The position numbers and the translations under genes are program-made. A stretch of DNA of 64,000 bases from the NCBI GenBank assembly GCA_041743125.1, contig JBGTNK010000045.1:18022-82021 (forward strand), read 5' to 3'. Source of the stretch: Terrimonas_B sp041743125 (lineage in GTDB: Bacteria; Bacteroidota; Bacteroidia; Chitinophagales; Chitinophagaceae). The notes under the pieces were generated by a model that did no database searches, had not been told where the DNA came from, and saw nothing but the letters and a program-made list of their open reading frames with translations. Shown in pieces: positions 19,601-27,831 of this stretch; position 1 is the first letter of the stretch, and each line of letters opens with the position of its first letter.

Positions 19601-20095
19601 CTGGTAGCTGTGCTACCATACCTGAAGAAAAAATATTTACGATACGAGCATTATAAGGAGCAAACGATCACCGATATATTCAGCCCGGAGCAGTTACGGG
19701 AGGCCGTGCAGGTAGATGCCTATAAAATGGAGAGCAGTGTGTTCATCAACAATAAGGATGGAACGTTTACGCCCAGGGCCTTACCCACCGAAGCGCAGTT
19801 ATCACCCATGTATGGCATAGTAGCTGAAGATTTTGATAAAGATGGGAATATCGATATACTGATGGGCGGGAACTTTTACCAGTCAAAACCAGAAACAGGG
19901 ATATACGATGCAAGCTATGGGGCATTACTAAAAGGTGATGGCAAAGGCGGTTTCAGCGCCCTGGCAGCCCGGCAAAGCGGTATCAATATCAGGGGGGCTG
20001 TCAGAGATATGATGGTATTAGGAATTGCCAACAGGAAAGTGGTACTTGTCTCAGAAAATAATAATGCGCTCAAATTATACAATTGGCCATTTTAA
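16646..20095 (+). CDS. Very large FG-GAP/VCBS repeat lipoprotein with ASPIC/UnbV domain
   Basis: An extracellular repeat protein of about 1,149 residues from the ATG at 16646 (a TTG lies 15 bases upstream). The signal ends in a lipobox-like AAFYSC with Cys33. About 13 calcium-binding FG-GAP motifs of the form DxNNDGxxD are seen, such as GDINNDGLADIFF, VDVNGDGWIDIYV, TDLDNDGYKDIFV and EDFDKDGNIDILM. An ASPIC/UnbV domain lies in the middle (SGIGAKVTVHYN to WNGGQRS). Such proteins often accompany SusCD pairs and are thought to form beta-propellers on the cell surface; their role is unproved. The gene is oddly mosaic: about one third GC up to roughly 18,110, then about one half GC to roughly 20,030. 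Confidence 0.9.
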   Translation: MMLPVITKRIIYLLYNRVCYLKLFIVLAAFYSCKHTGSKNSLFTLLPSSQTGIDFSNDLSYNEEFNPYTFRNFFNGGGVAIGDINNDGLADIFFCSSQQSNKLFLNKGDLKFEDITIESGVASDSVWSTGVTMVDVNGDGWIDIYVCKSGEIKSRNRSNSLYINNGPSSSGQVTFSEKANEYGLDNKGLSTHAAFFDYDNDGDLDCYLLTNSFRSVGNYDIVKDQRTIPDSLGGNKLYRNDGVPVSLPSGELTGGFVDVTYTAGIYSSMIGFGLGVTISDVNNDGWQDIYVSNDFFEKDYLYINQQDGKFKEMGEESIREMSMNSMGADIADINNDGFSEIYVTDMFPQEEGRVKTKTAFESWDKYLSNINNGYYKQFVRNALQLNGGASGNLEDRQHKNVWFSEISRYANVSATDWSWGALITDLDNDGYKDIFVANGIYKDITDQDYIQYTNNAYADIRQQIINKEKNIITNLIDLIPSNPIPNYAFSNNGDLTFTNKAGEWGLAEPSFSNGSAYGDLDNDGDLDLVVNNVNMPCFVYRNESVQQHPENKFLKVTLQGEGKNKSGIGAKVTVHYNHRLAYQEQMPMRGFESTVDSRLNFGLGKTEKIDSVVVIWNGGQRSILKDVQPNQQLIIKQAGAIASEGFNKQPVAATAIFTQSKTNYGLDFIHKENDFVDFDRDRLIFHMLSTQGPRMARGDVNGDGREDIYIGGAKDQAGALYVQSKGGSFIKSNETLLAQDAVSEDTDALFFDADGDGDQDLYVCSGGNEFSPNATALIDRLYINDGKGGYSKSAQVLPSYIFESTSCVRAGDYDGDNDMDLFVGVRLTPFRYGYPGKGYILNNDGKGVFTDVTEKVAPELKLAGMVTDAAWFDYDKDNKADLVIAGEYMSVKIFHNENNTLKETTAAAGLSKTNGWWNRLVIADINNDGYPDIIGGNHGLNSRFKASQAKPVSMYAGDFASNGTVQQIVTCYNGDSSYPMLLRHDLVAVLPYLKKKYLRYEHYKEQTITDIFSPEQLREAVQVDAYKMESSVFINNKDGTFTPRALPTEAQLSPMYGIVAEDFDKDGNIDILMGGNFYQSKPETGIYDASYGALLKGDGKGGFSALAARQSGINIRGAVRDMMVLGIANRKVVLVSENNNALKLYNWPF

Positions 20096-20104
20096 AAAAC
20101 AAAA

Positions 20105-20779
20105 ATGAAAACATTAATTATTGCCGGTTTTATCTTAACGCGTTTTTGTTTAAACGCACAACAGCCAATAATGCAACCCTTATTCAATGGTAACAATTTG
20201 GATGGCTGGTACAGTTACTTAACTACAAAAGGAAAAGATAATGATCCTGAAAAAGTTTTTAAAGTAGAAAATGGTTTGTTGCATATCAGCGGGAAAGAAT
20301 TTGGTTATATAAGTACCCGGAAAACTTTCAGCAATTTTCACCTGGTAACAGAATTTAAATGGGGAGAAAAAAAATTTCCTCCGCGGGACGCCGATACCAC
20401 TAAAAGAGATAATGGAATTTGCTTTTATATGCCACTGTCTGAAAAAGATTTTGTATGGCCTAAATCCATTGAGTGCCAGATACAGGAGGGTGATGTGGGT
20501 GATTTCTGGATGATAGATAGTACCACCGTTGTTATTGATGGTAAACGAACCATACCCAACAATTTTACCAGGGCAAAAAAGAAAATCGATAATGAAAAGC
20601 CTCATGGGGAATGGAACCGGGTGGAGATAACTGCAGGTAATGGTAAGATCACTTATATAGTAAACGGGATGATAGTCAATCAGGCTGAATCATCATCTTT
20701 GAGCGAAGGGAAAATATTAATTCAGTCTGAAGGTGCTGAAATATATTTTAGGAAAATTGAAATAACGGAATGGGAATAA
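20105..20779 (+). CDS. DUF1080 (3-keto-disaccharide hydrolase family) protein, first copy
   Basis: A 224-residue secreted protein with a signal peptide ending near LNA-Q. The family signature LFNGNNLDGWYSYL is near residue 27, and the jelly-roll core contains ECQIQEGDVGDFW and HGEWNRVEITAGNGK. DUF1080 domains are related to concanavalin-like folds, and some members hydrolyse 3-keto-glycosides. It begins 9 bases after the ASPIC gene stop and precedes a second DUF1080 gene and a GMC dehydrogenase. That order suggests it cleaves oxidised glycosides produced by the dehydrogenase; this is inferred from context. It is only distantly like the second copy, so the two may have different substrates. 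Confidence 0.9.
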   Translation: MKTLIIAGFILTRFCLNAQQPIMQPLFNGNNLDGWYSYLTTKGKDNDPEKVFKVENGLLHISGKEFGYISTRKTFSNFHLVTEFKWGEKKFPPRDADTTKRDNGICFYMPLSEKDFVWPKSIECQIQEGDVGDFWMIDSTTVVIDGKRTIPNNFTRAKKKIDNEKPHGEWNRVEITAGNGKITYIVNGMIVNQAESSSLSEGKILIQSEGAEIYFRKIEITEWE

Positions 20780-20859
20780 ATAATTGGATGATCCAATACC
20801 AATGCCGACCTTAATGAATTATTTTCAAATGATTTTTTTGATTTAAACCCCAAACAAAA

Positions 20860-21627
20860 ATGAAAAGAATTATTATTTTAACCACTTTATTTGCAACAAT
20901 TTTTGGTGTGATAAATGCACAGCAAAAGGGAAAACCTGAGGAAACAGAGTTTTATTCTCCCGTGCCAGCCGTAGTAACTCCCGGTGCTCATTTCAGCAAT
21001 GCTCCTTCTGATGCCATTATTTTATTTGATGGAAAAAATCTTGATCAATGGGTAAATACGAAAGACTCTACTCGTGCCAAATGGGTGTTAGGTGATGGCG
21101 CTATGACGGTCAATAAAGGCACCGGTGATATTCAAACCAGAAGTTCTTTTACCGATTTTCAATTACACATAGAATACCTGATACCTGAAAACATAACCGG
21201 GTCGGGACAGGCCCGCGGCAATAGTGGAATTTTCCTGGCAGCGCTTCCATGGGGAGCGGGTGGATATGAACTGCAAGTACTGGATAATTACAAAAATACA
21301 ACTTATGTAAACGGGCAGGTGGGTAGTATGTATAAGCAGGCAATTCCCCTGGCAAATGCATGCAAAAAACCCGGGGAATGGCAGACCTATGATGTGATCT
21401 GGACGGCGCCTAAATTCAGTAAGGAAGGAATCTTGACTTCTCTTGCCCGGGTAACAGCTTTTCATAACGGTGTTCTTGTTCAAAACAATACCACTTTATT
21501 AGGTGATACACCTTACATTGGCCAGCCATCCTATCGGGTACATGGACCAGCGCCTATCAAGTTGCAATCACACGGCGATAAGAGTGAGCCGATCAGTTAC
21601 AGGAATATCTGGTTAAGGACATTGTGA
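20860..21627 (+). CDS. DUF1080 (3-keto-disaccharide hydrolase family) protein, second copy
   Basis: A 255-residue secreted protein with signal peptide (cut near INA-Q). The DUF1080 core is clear: ILFDGKNLDQWVN, then FQLHIEYLIPENITGSGQARGNSGIFL and GYELQVLDNYKNTTYVNGQ. The end, PIKLQSHGDKSEPISYRNIW, is typical of the family. It lies 80 bases after the first copy and 266 bases before the GMC gene, all rightward. Likely role: periplasmic hydrolysis of 3-keto-glycosides made by the dehydrogenase. The family assignment is firm, the substrate is not. Confidence 0.93.
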   Translation: MKRIIILTTLFATIFGVINAQQKGKPEETEFYSPVPAVVTPGAHFSNAPSDAIILFDGKNLDQWVNTKDSTRAKWVLGDGAMTVNKGTGDIQTRSSFTDFQLHIEYLIPENITGSGQARGNSGIFLAALPWGAGGYELQVLDNYKNTTYVNGQVGSMYKQAIPLANACKKPGEWQTYDVIWTAPKFSKEGILTSLARVTAFHNGVLVQNNTTLLGDTPYIGQPSYRVHGPAPIKLQSHGDKSEPISYRNIWLRTL

Positions 21628-21893
21628 GGCAAGGAGCTTAGTGAATGAAGATTGTGATTCCTGGTATTGAACATTTTTGTTGATGGTTAAATAAACCTTT
21701 CCAAAAAAAAGCACCAGGACTATGCATGTTTTGCATATCAAACAACAGTTGACGTTTTGGAAAATTTGCAGCAGGTAAATGAGTATACAGTTTAAGATTT
21801 TATGTCTTAGTGGAAAATGGATTACATAAAAGCAAAGAATGATTATATCCGGAACCAACAATTTATAATCTATTTCAAAATAAATTTTCAATC

Positions 21894-23573
21894 ATGGCAA
21901 ATACATATGACGCTATCGTAATAGGCTCCGGTATCAGCGGAGGATGGGCAGCCAAAGAACTGTGTGAAAAAGGACTCAAAACTTTGGTGCTGGAAAAAGG
22001 CAGAATGGTGAAGCATATTACGGATTATCCCACGGCCAATGCTGATCCCTGGGATTTTCCTAACAGGGGACAACTTACTCCTGACGAAATGAAAAAACAC
22101 CACGTTCAGATACGAAGCGGATTTGTTGGAGAATCGAACAAGCATTTTTATGCTGATGACCTGGAAAATCCTTATGAAGAAGTTAAGCGTTTTGACTGGA
22201 TCCGCGGCAACCAGGTAGGCGGTCGTTCACTGATATGGGGTAAACAATGTTATCGGCTTAGCGACCTGGATTTTGAAGCCAATGCAAAAGAGGGGATTGG
22301 AGTCGACTGGCCTATAAGGTATAAGGATATTGAAAATTGGTACACATACGTGGAGAAATTTGTTGGCGTAAGCGGTCAAAAAATGGGATTGCCGCATTTA
22401 CCTGATGGGCATTATCTGCCACCCATGGAATTGAATACATTGGAGAAACATGTAAAGTCAAGAATTGAAAAAGATTTTCCCGGCAGGTATTTAACCATTG
22501 GCCGGGTGGCTCACCTAACAGAACCGTTAAATGGCCGCGGACAATGTCAATACCGTAACCGGTGTTCAAGAGGTTGTCCTTTTGGTGCATATTTCAGTAG
22601 TAATGCGGTTACATTACCTGCTGCAGAAAAAACCGGCAATCTTACTATCCGGCCTTATTCTATTGTGCACTCTGTTATTTATGATGATACCAAAGGAAAA
22701 GCTACAAGTGTTCGTGTAATTGATTCCGAAACAAAACAAGTAACGGAATTTTTTGCTAAAGTAATTTTCTGCAACGCTTCAACGCTGGGCTCCTCATTTA
22801 TTTTACTTAATTCAAAATCCAGTCGTTTCCCCAACGGGTTGGGTAACGATAGTGGTGAACTTGGGCACAACCTGATGGATCATCATTATCGCATTGGCGC
22901 TACTGGAAGTTATGATGGGTTTGAAGACAGGTATTACCAGGGCCGGCGCCCCAATGGAATATATATTCCACGGTATAAGAATCTTGATGAAAAAACAAAA
23001 ACAAAAGACTTTCTGCGTGGATTTGGATACCAGGGATCTGCCGGCAGGGGCGGTTGGTCAAGAGGGGTTAACGACTCCGGGTTTGGAGCAGAATTTAAGG
23101 AAGGCCTGGCAAAACCGGGTGGATGGGGAATGTTTCTTGTTGGCTTTGGAGAATGTTTGCCTTATCATGAAAACAAGGTTACATTAAATGAAGCAATCAA
23201 AGACAAATGGGATCAGCCTGTTTTATCTATAGATTGTGAATTTAAAGAAAATGAAATAGCTATGCGCAAACACATGGCTAATGATGCTAAGGAAATGCTG
23301 GAAGCATCAGGATTGAAAAATGTAAATGTATTTGATAATATGGGCGGACCAGGTGTAGGTGTGCATGAAATGGGAACCGCCCGGATGGGCCGGGATCCAA
23401 AGACTTCTGTACTGAACGGAAATAACCAGGTTCACAATGTGCCCAATGTGTTTGTAACTGACGGCGCCTGCATGACTTCTTCATCCTGCCAGAATCCTTC
23501 TATTACTTATATGGCTTTAACAGCAAGGGCTGTTGATTTTGCTGTATCTGAAATGAAGAAAAGAAATATCTGA
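21894..23573 (+). CDS. GMC-family FAD oxidoreductase, probable sugar dehydrogenase large subunit
   Basis: A 559-residue flavoprotein. The FAD-binding motif IGSGISGGWAAKELCEKG lies at about residues 9-26. A cysteine-rich segment (CQYRNRCSRGCPFGA) near residue 220, the catalytic histidine in VHEMGTARMG, and the closing NPSITYMALTARA are typical of membrane-associated GMC dehydrogenases such as gluconate 2-dehydrogenase and glucoside 3-dehydrogenase. No signal peptide is seen; export may depend on the partner encoded directly downstream, which has a twin-arginine-like start. With two DUF1080 genes upstream, 3-oxidation of a glycoside is the best guess. The substrate is inferred, the family is firm. 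Confidence 0.93.
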   Translation: MANTYDAIVIGSGISGGWAAKELCEKGLKTLVLEKGRMVKHITDYPTANADPWDFPNRGQLTPDEMKKHHVQIRSGFVGESNKHFYADDLENPYEEVKRFDWIRGNQVGGRSLIWGKQCYRLSDLDFEANAKEGIGVDWPIRYKDIENWYTYVEKFVGVSGQKMGLPHLPDGHYLPPMELNTLEKHVKSRIEKDFPGRYLTIGRVAHLTEPLNGRGQCQYRNRCSRGCPFGAYFSSNAVTLPAAEKTGNLTIRPYSIVHSVIYDDTKGKATSVRVIDSETKQVTEFFAKVIFCNASTLGSSFILLNSKSSRFPNGLGNDSGELGHNLMDHHYRIGATGSYDGFEDRYYQGRRPNGIYIPRYKNLDEKTKTKDFLRGFGYQGSAGRGGWSRGVNDSGFGAEFKEGLAKPGGWGMFLVGFGECLPYHENKVTLNEAIKDKWDQPVLSIDCEFKENEIAMRKHMANDAKEMLEASGLKNVNVFDNMGGPGVGVHEMGTARMGRDPKTSVLNGNNQVHNVPNVFVTDGACMTSSSCQNPSITYMALTARAVDFAVSEMKKRNI

Positions 23574-23599
23574 TCATTTTAAATGAAATATAATTTTTT

Positions 23600-24196
23600 A
23601 TGAAAAGAAGAGAAGCACTTAAAAAAACATTGCTGGCAATGGGATATACTATTTCTGTTCCATCGGTGATAAGTATTTTTAATAGTTGCAATAGCAATCC
23701 ATCACAAACATGGCAACCCCAGTTTTTTTCAACTGACCAGGCTGATGTAATAAGTGAACTGGCAGAGACTATTTTGCCAAAAACCACCACACCCGGCGCT
23801 AAGGATCTGCATATTGACCGCTTTATAGACAGGATGATCAGCCAGGTATATTCTCCGGAAGACAAGCAGCATTTTTTAAAGGGAATGGATGCCTTTGAGG
23901 AAAAAGCTAAAGAATTAAATGGCAAGAGTTTTTTAGATTCATCGCCAGAGCAACGTATTAGGCTATTGACTAAGTTGGAACAGGAAACCGAAAAATCGCC
24001 GGGATCTGTTTGGGGTTTCGGCTTGAAAAAAGAGCCGGGTAAATTTCCCTTTTACCGAAAAGTGAAAGAATTGACCTTACTGGGCTACTTTACCGCTGAA
24101 GAAACAGGCAAAAAAATGCTGGTATATGACCCTGTGCCTGGTCACTATCTAAGCGATATTCCTCTTACTCAGGTTGGTACTATTTCTTTTGAATAA
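23600..24196 (+). CDS. Gluconate 2-dehydrogenase subunit 3 family protein
   Basis: A 198-residue small subunit that pairs with GMC dehydrogenases. The N-terminus has a twin-arginine-like start (MKRREALKK) and a hydrophobic stretch ending in IFNSC, so it may be exported by Tat, and possibly lipid-modified. The helical body includes VISELAETILPKTTTPGAKD and PGSVWGFGLKKEP, seen in the family. It starts 26 bases after the dehydrogenase stop, an obvious operon. Known role in the family: carry or stabilise the large subunit during export and link it to the electron acceptor. Confidence 0.92.
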   Translation: MKRREALKKTLLAMGYTISVPSVISIFNSCNSNPSQTWQPQFFSTDQADVISELAETILPKTTTPGAKDLHIDRFIDRMISQVYSPEDKQHFLKGMDAFEEKAKELNGKSFLDSSPEQRIRLLTKLEQETEKSPGSVWGFGLKKEPGKFPFYRKVKELTLLGYFTAEETGKKMLVYDPVPGHYLSDIPLTQVGTISFE

Positions 24197-24450
24197 GCTA
24201 TGGGTATTCTTAACGGGTTAAGAAATAGGGTTAAGATTTCTAAAGAAAGTATAAAAAGTTTTCCAGGACGAGTAAACCACATCTTTGCAATAAAATTGCC
24301 CCGGGAGAAGTTTAAGGTTATTTGGTGCATAGTGTCAAGCTTTTATGCGCACCTGTAAAATATCAAATACCCGGCGTCTTATATATTGGTTGAATGGGAC
24401 CAAATAAAAGTTGAACAGCAGGCGTACATTTTTCTTTTCTTTGCATAACA

Positions 24451-24786
24451 ATGAGAGCCCCTTCTCACATTAACCGTGGTATAGCTATCCTTCTTTTGCT
24501 GATTTTTTTTCAGCAAACAGGAGCCGTGCTGTATATTCATAACCTGGTTCATGAAAAGAATGCGTCAGCCCAAAATGCCGAAAATAAGGAGAGTAAGACA
24601 GGTGAGGTTTCTTTTTCCTGTAATTGCATAGACAATTTTTTGATACCTTATATTGAACCGGGTGACCCTTGTATCTCTCAAAAATCTGCGGCATATATTA
24701 CTTATCATACCAGCAATTCGCCCCACGTATTTTTAGTTTCACCCATATTCTTTTGCCGCCGGGGACCTCCTGTAAGCCATATCTAA
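24451..24786 (+). CDS. Small membrane-linked protein with RGPP tail preceding a TonB receptor
   Basis: A 111-residue protein with a hydrophobic N-terminal segment (GIAILLLLIFFQQTGAVLYI), a polar middle with the cysteine pair in SCNCIDNF, and a C-terminal FFCRRGPPVSHI. Small proteins of this shape, ending in RGPP, are often found just before TonB-dependent receptors in Bacteroidota; that is from memory and has no functional name. The gene starts at an ATG and ends 75 bases before the receptor start, on the same strand. The segment at 74-109 is probably exposed. I cannot assign a function; the cysteines and histidines make a metal-related role possible. Confidence 0.7.
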   Translation: MRAPSHINRGIAILLLLIFFQQTGAVLYIHNLVHEKNASAQNAENKESKTGEVSFSCNCIDNFLIPYIEPGDPCISQKSAAYITYHTSNSPHVFLVSPIFFCRRGPPVSHI

Positions 24787-24861
24787 ACTTTCCTGATTCC
24801 CGGCCCATGGCCGGAGCATTTACTTATTTTTATTTTACTCCTTTTTTATTTGCATTTTCCC

Positions 24862-27258
24862 ATGAAAGAAAATAAAATCATCTTTTTAATATTCTCCCTG
24901 CTTTTCATTCAAAGTTTATCTGCGCAAACCCGCTCTGTTTTGAGCGGGAAAATAACCGATGAAAATACAGGTGAACCCTTACCAAATGCCACCATTCGTA
25001 TCCATGAACTAAACCGCGATGCTATTGCTAACGAAAACGGTGAATACAAAACATCCTATTTGCCTGAAGGAAACTATTTGATTGAAGTTTCTTTTATTGG
25101 GTATGCAGGTGTGGTAGAAATGGTTTCTGTTAAAGGAAATTCAGTTAAAGATTTTGCGTTAAAAGATGCCGTAGTGGAACATGAAGGTGTAACAGTTACC
25201 GGCGTATCCACTGCCACACGGCTGAAACAATCGCCGCAGCCTGTTATTGTACTGAAGAAAACAGAGCTGTTTAAAATCAGTAGTTCTAATATAATAAATA
25301 GTCTAAGTCATATCGCTGGTATTAGTGCATTAACAACCGGGCCTGCCATTTCCAAGCCATTTATCCGGGGGCTGGGTTATAACCGGGTACTGGTGGTAAA
25401 TGACGGAATAAAACAGGAAGGGCAGCAGTGGGGCGATGAACATGGAATTGAAATTGATGATTACAGTGTGCAAAGAATAGAGGTGCTGAAAGGGCCGGCC
25501 TCCCTGATGTATGGTTCTGATGGGTTGGCAGGAGTTATCAATATACAATCATTAACCCCGGTTTCCGAAGGTACTATTCTTGCCAACCTGCTTGGCGAAT
25601 ACCAGACTAATAGCCGCTTAAGGGGATATTACGCAACGGTGGCGGGGGCCAAAAACGGATTTAGTTTTAATACATATGGGTCCTATAAAGCAGCGCAGGA
25701 TTATGAAAATAAATATGACGGAGCTGTATTCAATTCAAAATTTGAAAATAAAAATTTGGGAGGGATGCTTGGCTACAGCGGATCATGGGGACATAGTTAT
25801 TTACGGCTAAGTCATTTTGACCAACATGCCGGCATTATAGAAGGGGACAGGGATTCTGCTTCAGGCAGGTTTATTAAAACAGTAGCGGGTGGTGGTGAGG
25901 AATTTGCATCCCCTAAAGATTTTGAATCCATTCATCCATTAATTCCCTATCAGCATGTGCAGCATTTTAAATTATCCACCGATAATAGTTTTAATGCAGG
26001 AAGAAGCAGACTGGATGTAGCAGTTGGGTACCAGAGAAATCAACGCCGGGAATTTGGAGATCCGGATATGGCGTATAGTCCTGTTGCTTATTTTGACCTG
26101 AAAACAGTGAATTATTCAGGCAAGCTCAACCTCCCTTATAAAGATAACTGGCGAACAACAATCGGTATCTCTGGAATGAATCAAACCAATGATAATTTAG
26201 CGGAAGAAGCTTTGATTCCCGAATACTCCCTGTTTGATATCGGGAGTTTTGTATTTACCCAATTTCATCGGGATAAATTGTCATTCAGCGGCGGGCTACG
26301 TGTTGATAACCGCCATGTAAATGGAAAGGAACTGCTAGAGGGATCTGTGGTCAAGTTTACACCATTTAAAACTAACTTTTCAAATGTTACTGGTAGTGCG
26401 GGTATTAGCTATGAAAAAAATAAAGAGCTTACTCTAAAATTCAATGTGGCCCGGGGTTTCAGAGCACCTTCGCTGGCTGAACTGGCAAGTAATGGCGCAC
26501 ATGAAGGTACTAACCGCTTTGAAGTGGGTAACCGGGATTTGAAATCGGAGACAAGCTGGCAGGCTGATGGCGGATTAGATTTTAACAGCGAACATATAAC
26601 GCTTGGAGCAGGTATTTTTTTCAATTCCATTAATAATTTCATTTACTACAGAAAAGTGCCAAACAGTTCTGGCGGTGATTCACTGGTTATAGATGCCAAT
26701 AGCGGTGACGAATTAACTATTTTCAGGTTTGATCAGCAGCAGGCCAGTTTGTATGGAATGGAATTTAATATGGACTTGCATCCTCATCCGCTTGACTGGT
26801 TGCATTTTGAAAATACATTTTCATTTACAAGAGCCAGGTTTGCTAAAGAGATCGATGGATCAAGGAATGTTCCGGATATTCCCTCCGCCAGATTCCTCTC
26901 GCAACTGAAGGGTAATTTTTTGCCCAAGGGACGCAAAGTCCGGAACCTGTATATAAGCCTTGAAAGTGATTATACATTCCGGCAAAAAAATGCTTTTACT
27001 GGTTACAATACAGAAACAACTACTCCATCCTGGTGGCTGATCAACGTTTCCGCGGGAACGGATATCACACGGAAAGGAGTCGTCTTATTTTCCATAAACC
27101 TTAGCGGAAATAATTTGACCAATGTGGTATATCAAAATCATCTAAGCAGGTTAAAGTATACAGCTATAAATAATGCCAGTGGAAGGCAGGGTGTATTTAA
27201 TATGGGGAGGAGCTTTGCCATAAAAATTAATGTTCCGCTCACCTTTAAATGGAAATAA
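24862..27258 (+). CDS. TonB-dependent outer-membrane receptor, substrate unknown
   Basis: A receptor of 798 residues from the ATG at 24862 (a TTG 12 bases upstream is less likely). Order: signal peptide (cut near LSA-Q), carboxypeptidase-like regulatory domain (SGKITDENTGEPLPNATIRI), plug with RVLVVNDGIKQEGQQWGDEH and EVLKGPASLMYGSDGLAGVI, then a 22-strand barrel ending in a hydrophobic strand (FAIKINVPLTFKW). It is not a SusC type: it is shorter and has no SusD partner. The plug style is that of metal or siderophore receptors. It follows a small RGPP-tail protein. The transported compound cannot be read from the sequence. Confidence 0.92.
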   Translation: MKENKIIFLIFSLLFIQSLSAQTRSVLSGKITDENTGEPLPNATIRIHELNRDAIANENGEYKTSYLPEGNYLIEVSFIGYAGVVEMVSVKGNSVKDFALKDAVVEHEGVTVTGVSTATRLKQSPQPVIVLKKTELFKISSSNIINSLSHIAGISALTTGPAISKPFIRGLGYNRVLVVNDGIKQEGQQWGDEHGIEIDDYSVQRIEVLKGPASLMYGSDGLAGVINIQSLTPVSEGTILANLLGEYQTNSRLRGYYATVAGAKNGFSFNTYGSYKAAQDYENKYDGAVFNSKFENKNLGGMLGYSGSWGHSYLRLSHFDQHAGIIEGDRDSASGRFIKTVAGGGEEFASPKDFESIHPLIPYQHVQHFKLSTDNSFNAGRSRLDVAVGYQRNQRREFGDPDMAYSPVAYFDLKTVNYSGKLNLPYKDNWRTTIGISGMNQTNDNLAEEALIPEYSLFDIGSFVFTQFHRDKLSFSGGLRVDNRHVNGKELLEGSVVKFTPFKTNFSNVTGSAGISYEKNKELTLKFNVARGFRAPSLAELASNGAHEGTNRFEVGNRDLKSETSWQADGGLDFNSEHITLGAGIFFNSINNFIYYRKVPNSSGGDSLVIDANSGDELTIFRFDQQQASLYGMEFNMDLHPHPLDWLHFENTFSFTRARFAKEIDGSRNVPDIPSARFLSQLKGNFLPKGRKVRNLYISLESDYTFRQKNAFTGYNTETTTPSWWLINVSAGTDITRKGVVLFSINLSGNNLTNVVYQNHLSRLKYTAINNASGRQGVFNMGRSFAIKINVPLTFKWK

Positions 27259-27434
27259 TTAGGACTATTTATTTAAGACCATAATGTGATATCGCTGATT
27301 TATTTGACATTGAAGATTTGTTAATTCTACCTGAGTAAAACAGCTGAATGGACAGACTAATTGAAAAATGTTAACTTAGTAAAATGAGATTATAAGGGAT
27401 AGCCTGATAATATTGTAATCAGGATCATTCTATA

Positions 27435-27695
27435 ATGGGTGAAAAAATAACGGTCTCAAATTTGTTAGATTCTAATGACTTTAAAATAAAACTTATGGTA
27501 AATCAAAAAGATGATGAGAAAAGCAAAAAGGATAAAAAAAAGGGGTTGAAACCTGATGCCGAAACTTTGAACACAACGGATCCCCAGGAAAATATGCAGG
27601 GCCCTGTATCCTCCCTCATTCAAAATATAAAAGAGGGAGCGGAAGATGGAGAATCAAAGGAAGAAGCAGATGAAAGGAAGGATAGAAATACATAA
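27435..27695 (+). CDS. Small, highly charged hypothetical protein
   Basis: Up to 86 residues, mostly Lys, Glu and Asp, without signal or membrane segment. An internal ATG at 27495 would give 66 residues and may be the real start. The middle, TLNTTDPQENMQGPVSSL, is the only part with a distinct, non-random pattern; the end is KEEADERKDRNT. It is probably an intrinsically disordered cytoplasmic protein. I recall similar short charged proteins in related bacteria but cannot name a family. It stands between the TonB receptor and the convergent histidine kinase gene. Confidence 0.55.
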   Translation: MGEKITVSNLLDSNDFKIKLMVNQKDDEKSKKDKKKGLKPDAETLNTTDPQENMQGPVSSLIQNIKEGAEDGESKEEADERKDRNT

Positions 27696-27740
27696 AATAT
27701 GGCAGGAAATTTATTTCCCTTTTAAGCTTTTCATTTAGTA

Positions 27741-27777
27741 AATATTACTTCATTTCTGAAGAAAAATAAGTAGTATT
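27741..27777. terminator. Hairpin between convergent genes
   Basis: Arms 27741-27750 and 27768-27777 pair with one wobble, enclosing an 17-base loop that itself holds a small TTC/GAA stem. It lies between the small charged gene and the end of the histidine kinase gene, and could terminate either. Confidence 0.4.
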
Positions 27778-27831
27778 CTGTTTTGATAAAGGGGATCAGC
27801 ACATTTTATAAATGTGACGTTGATGAAATTT

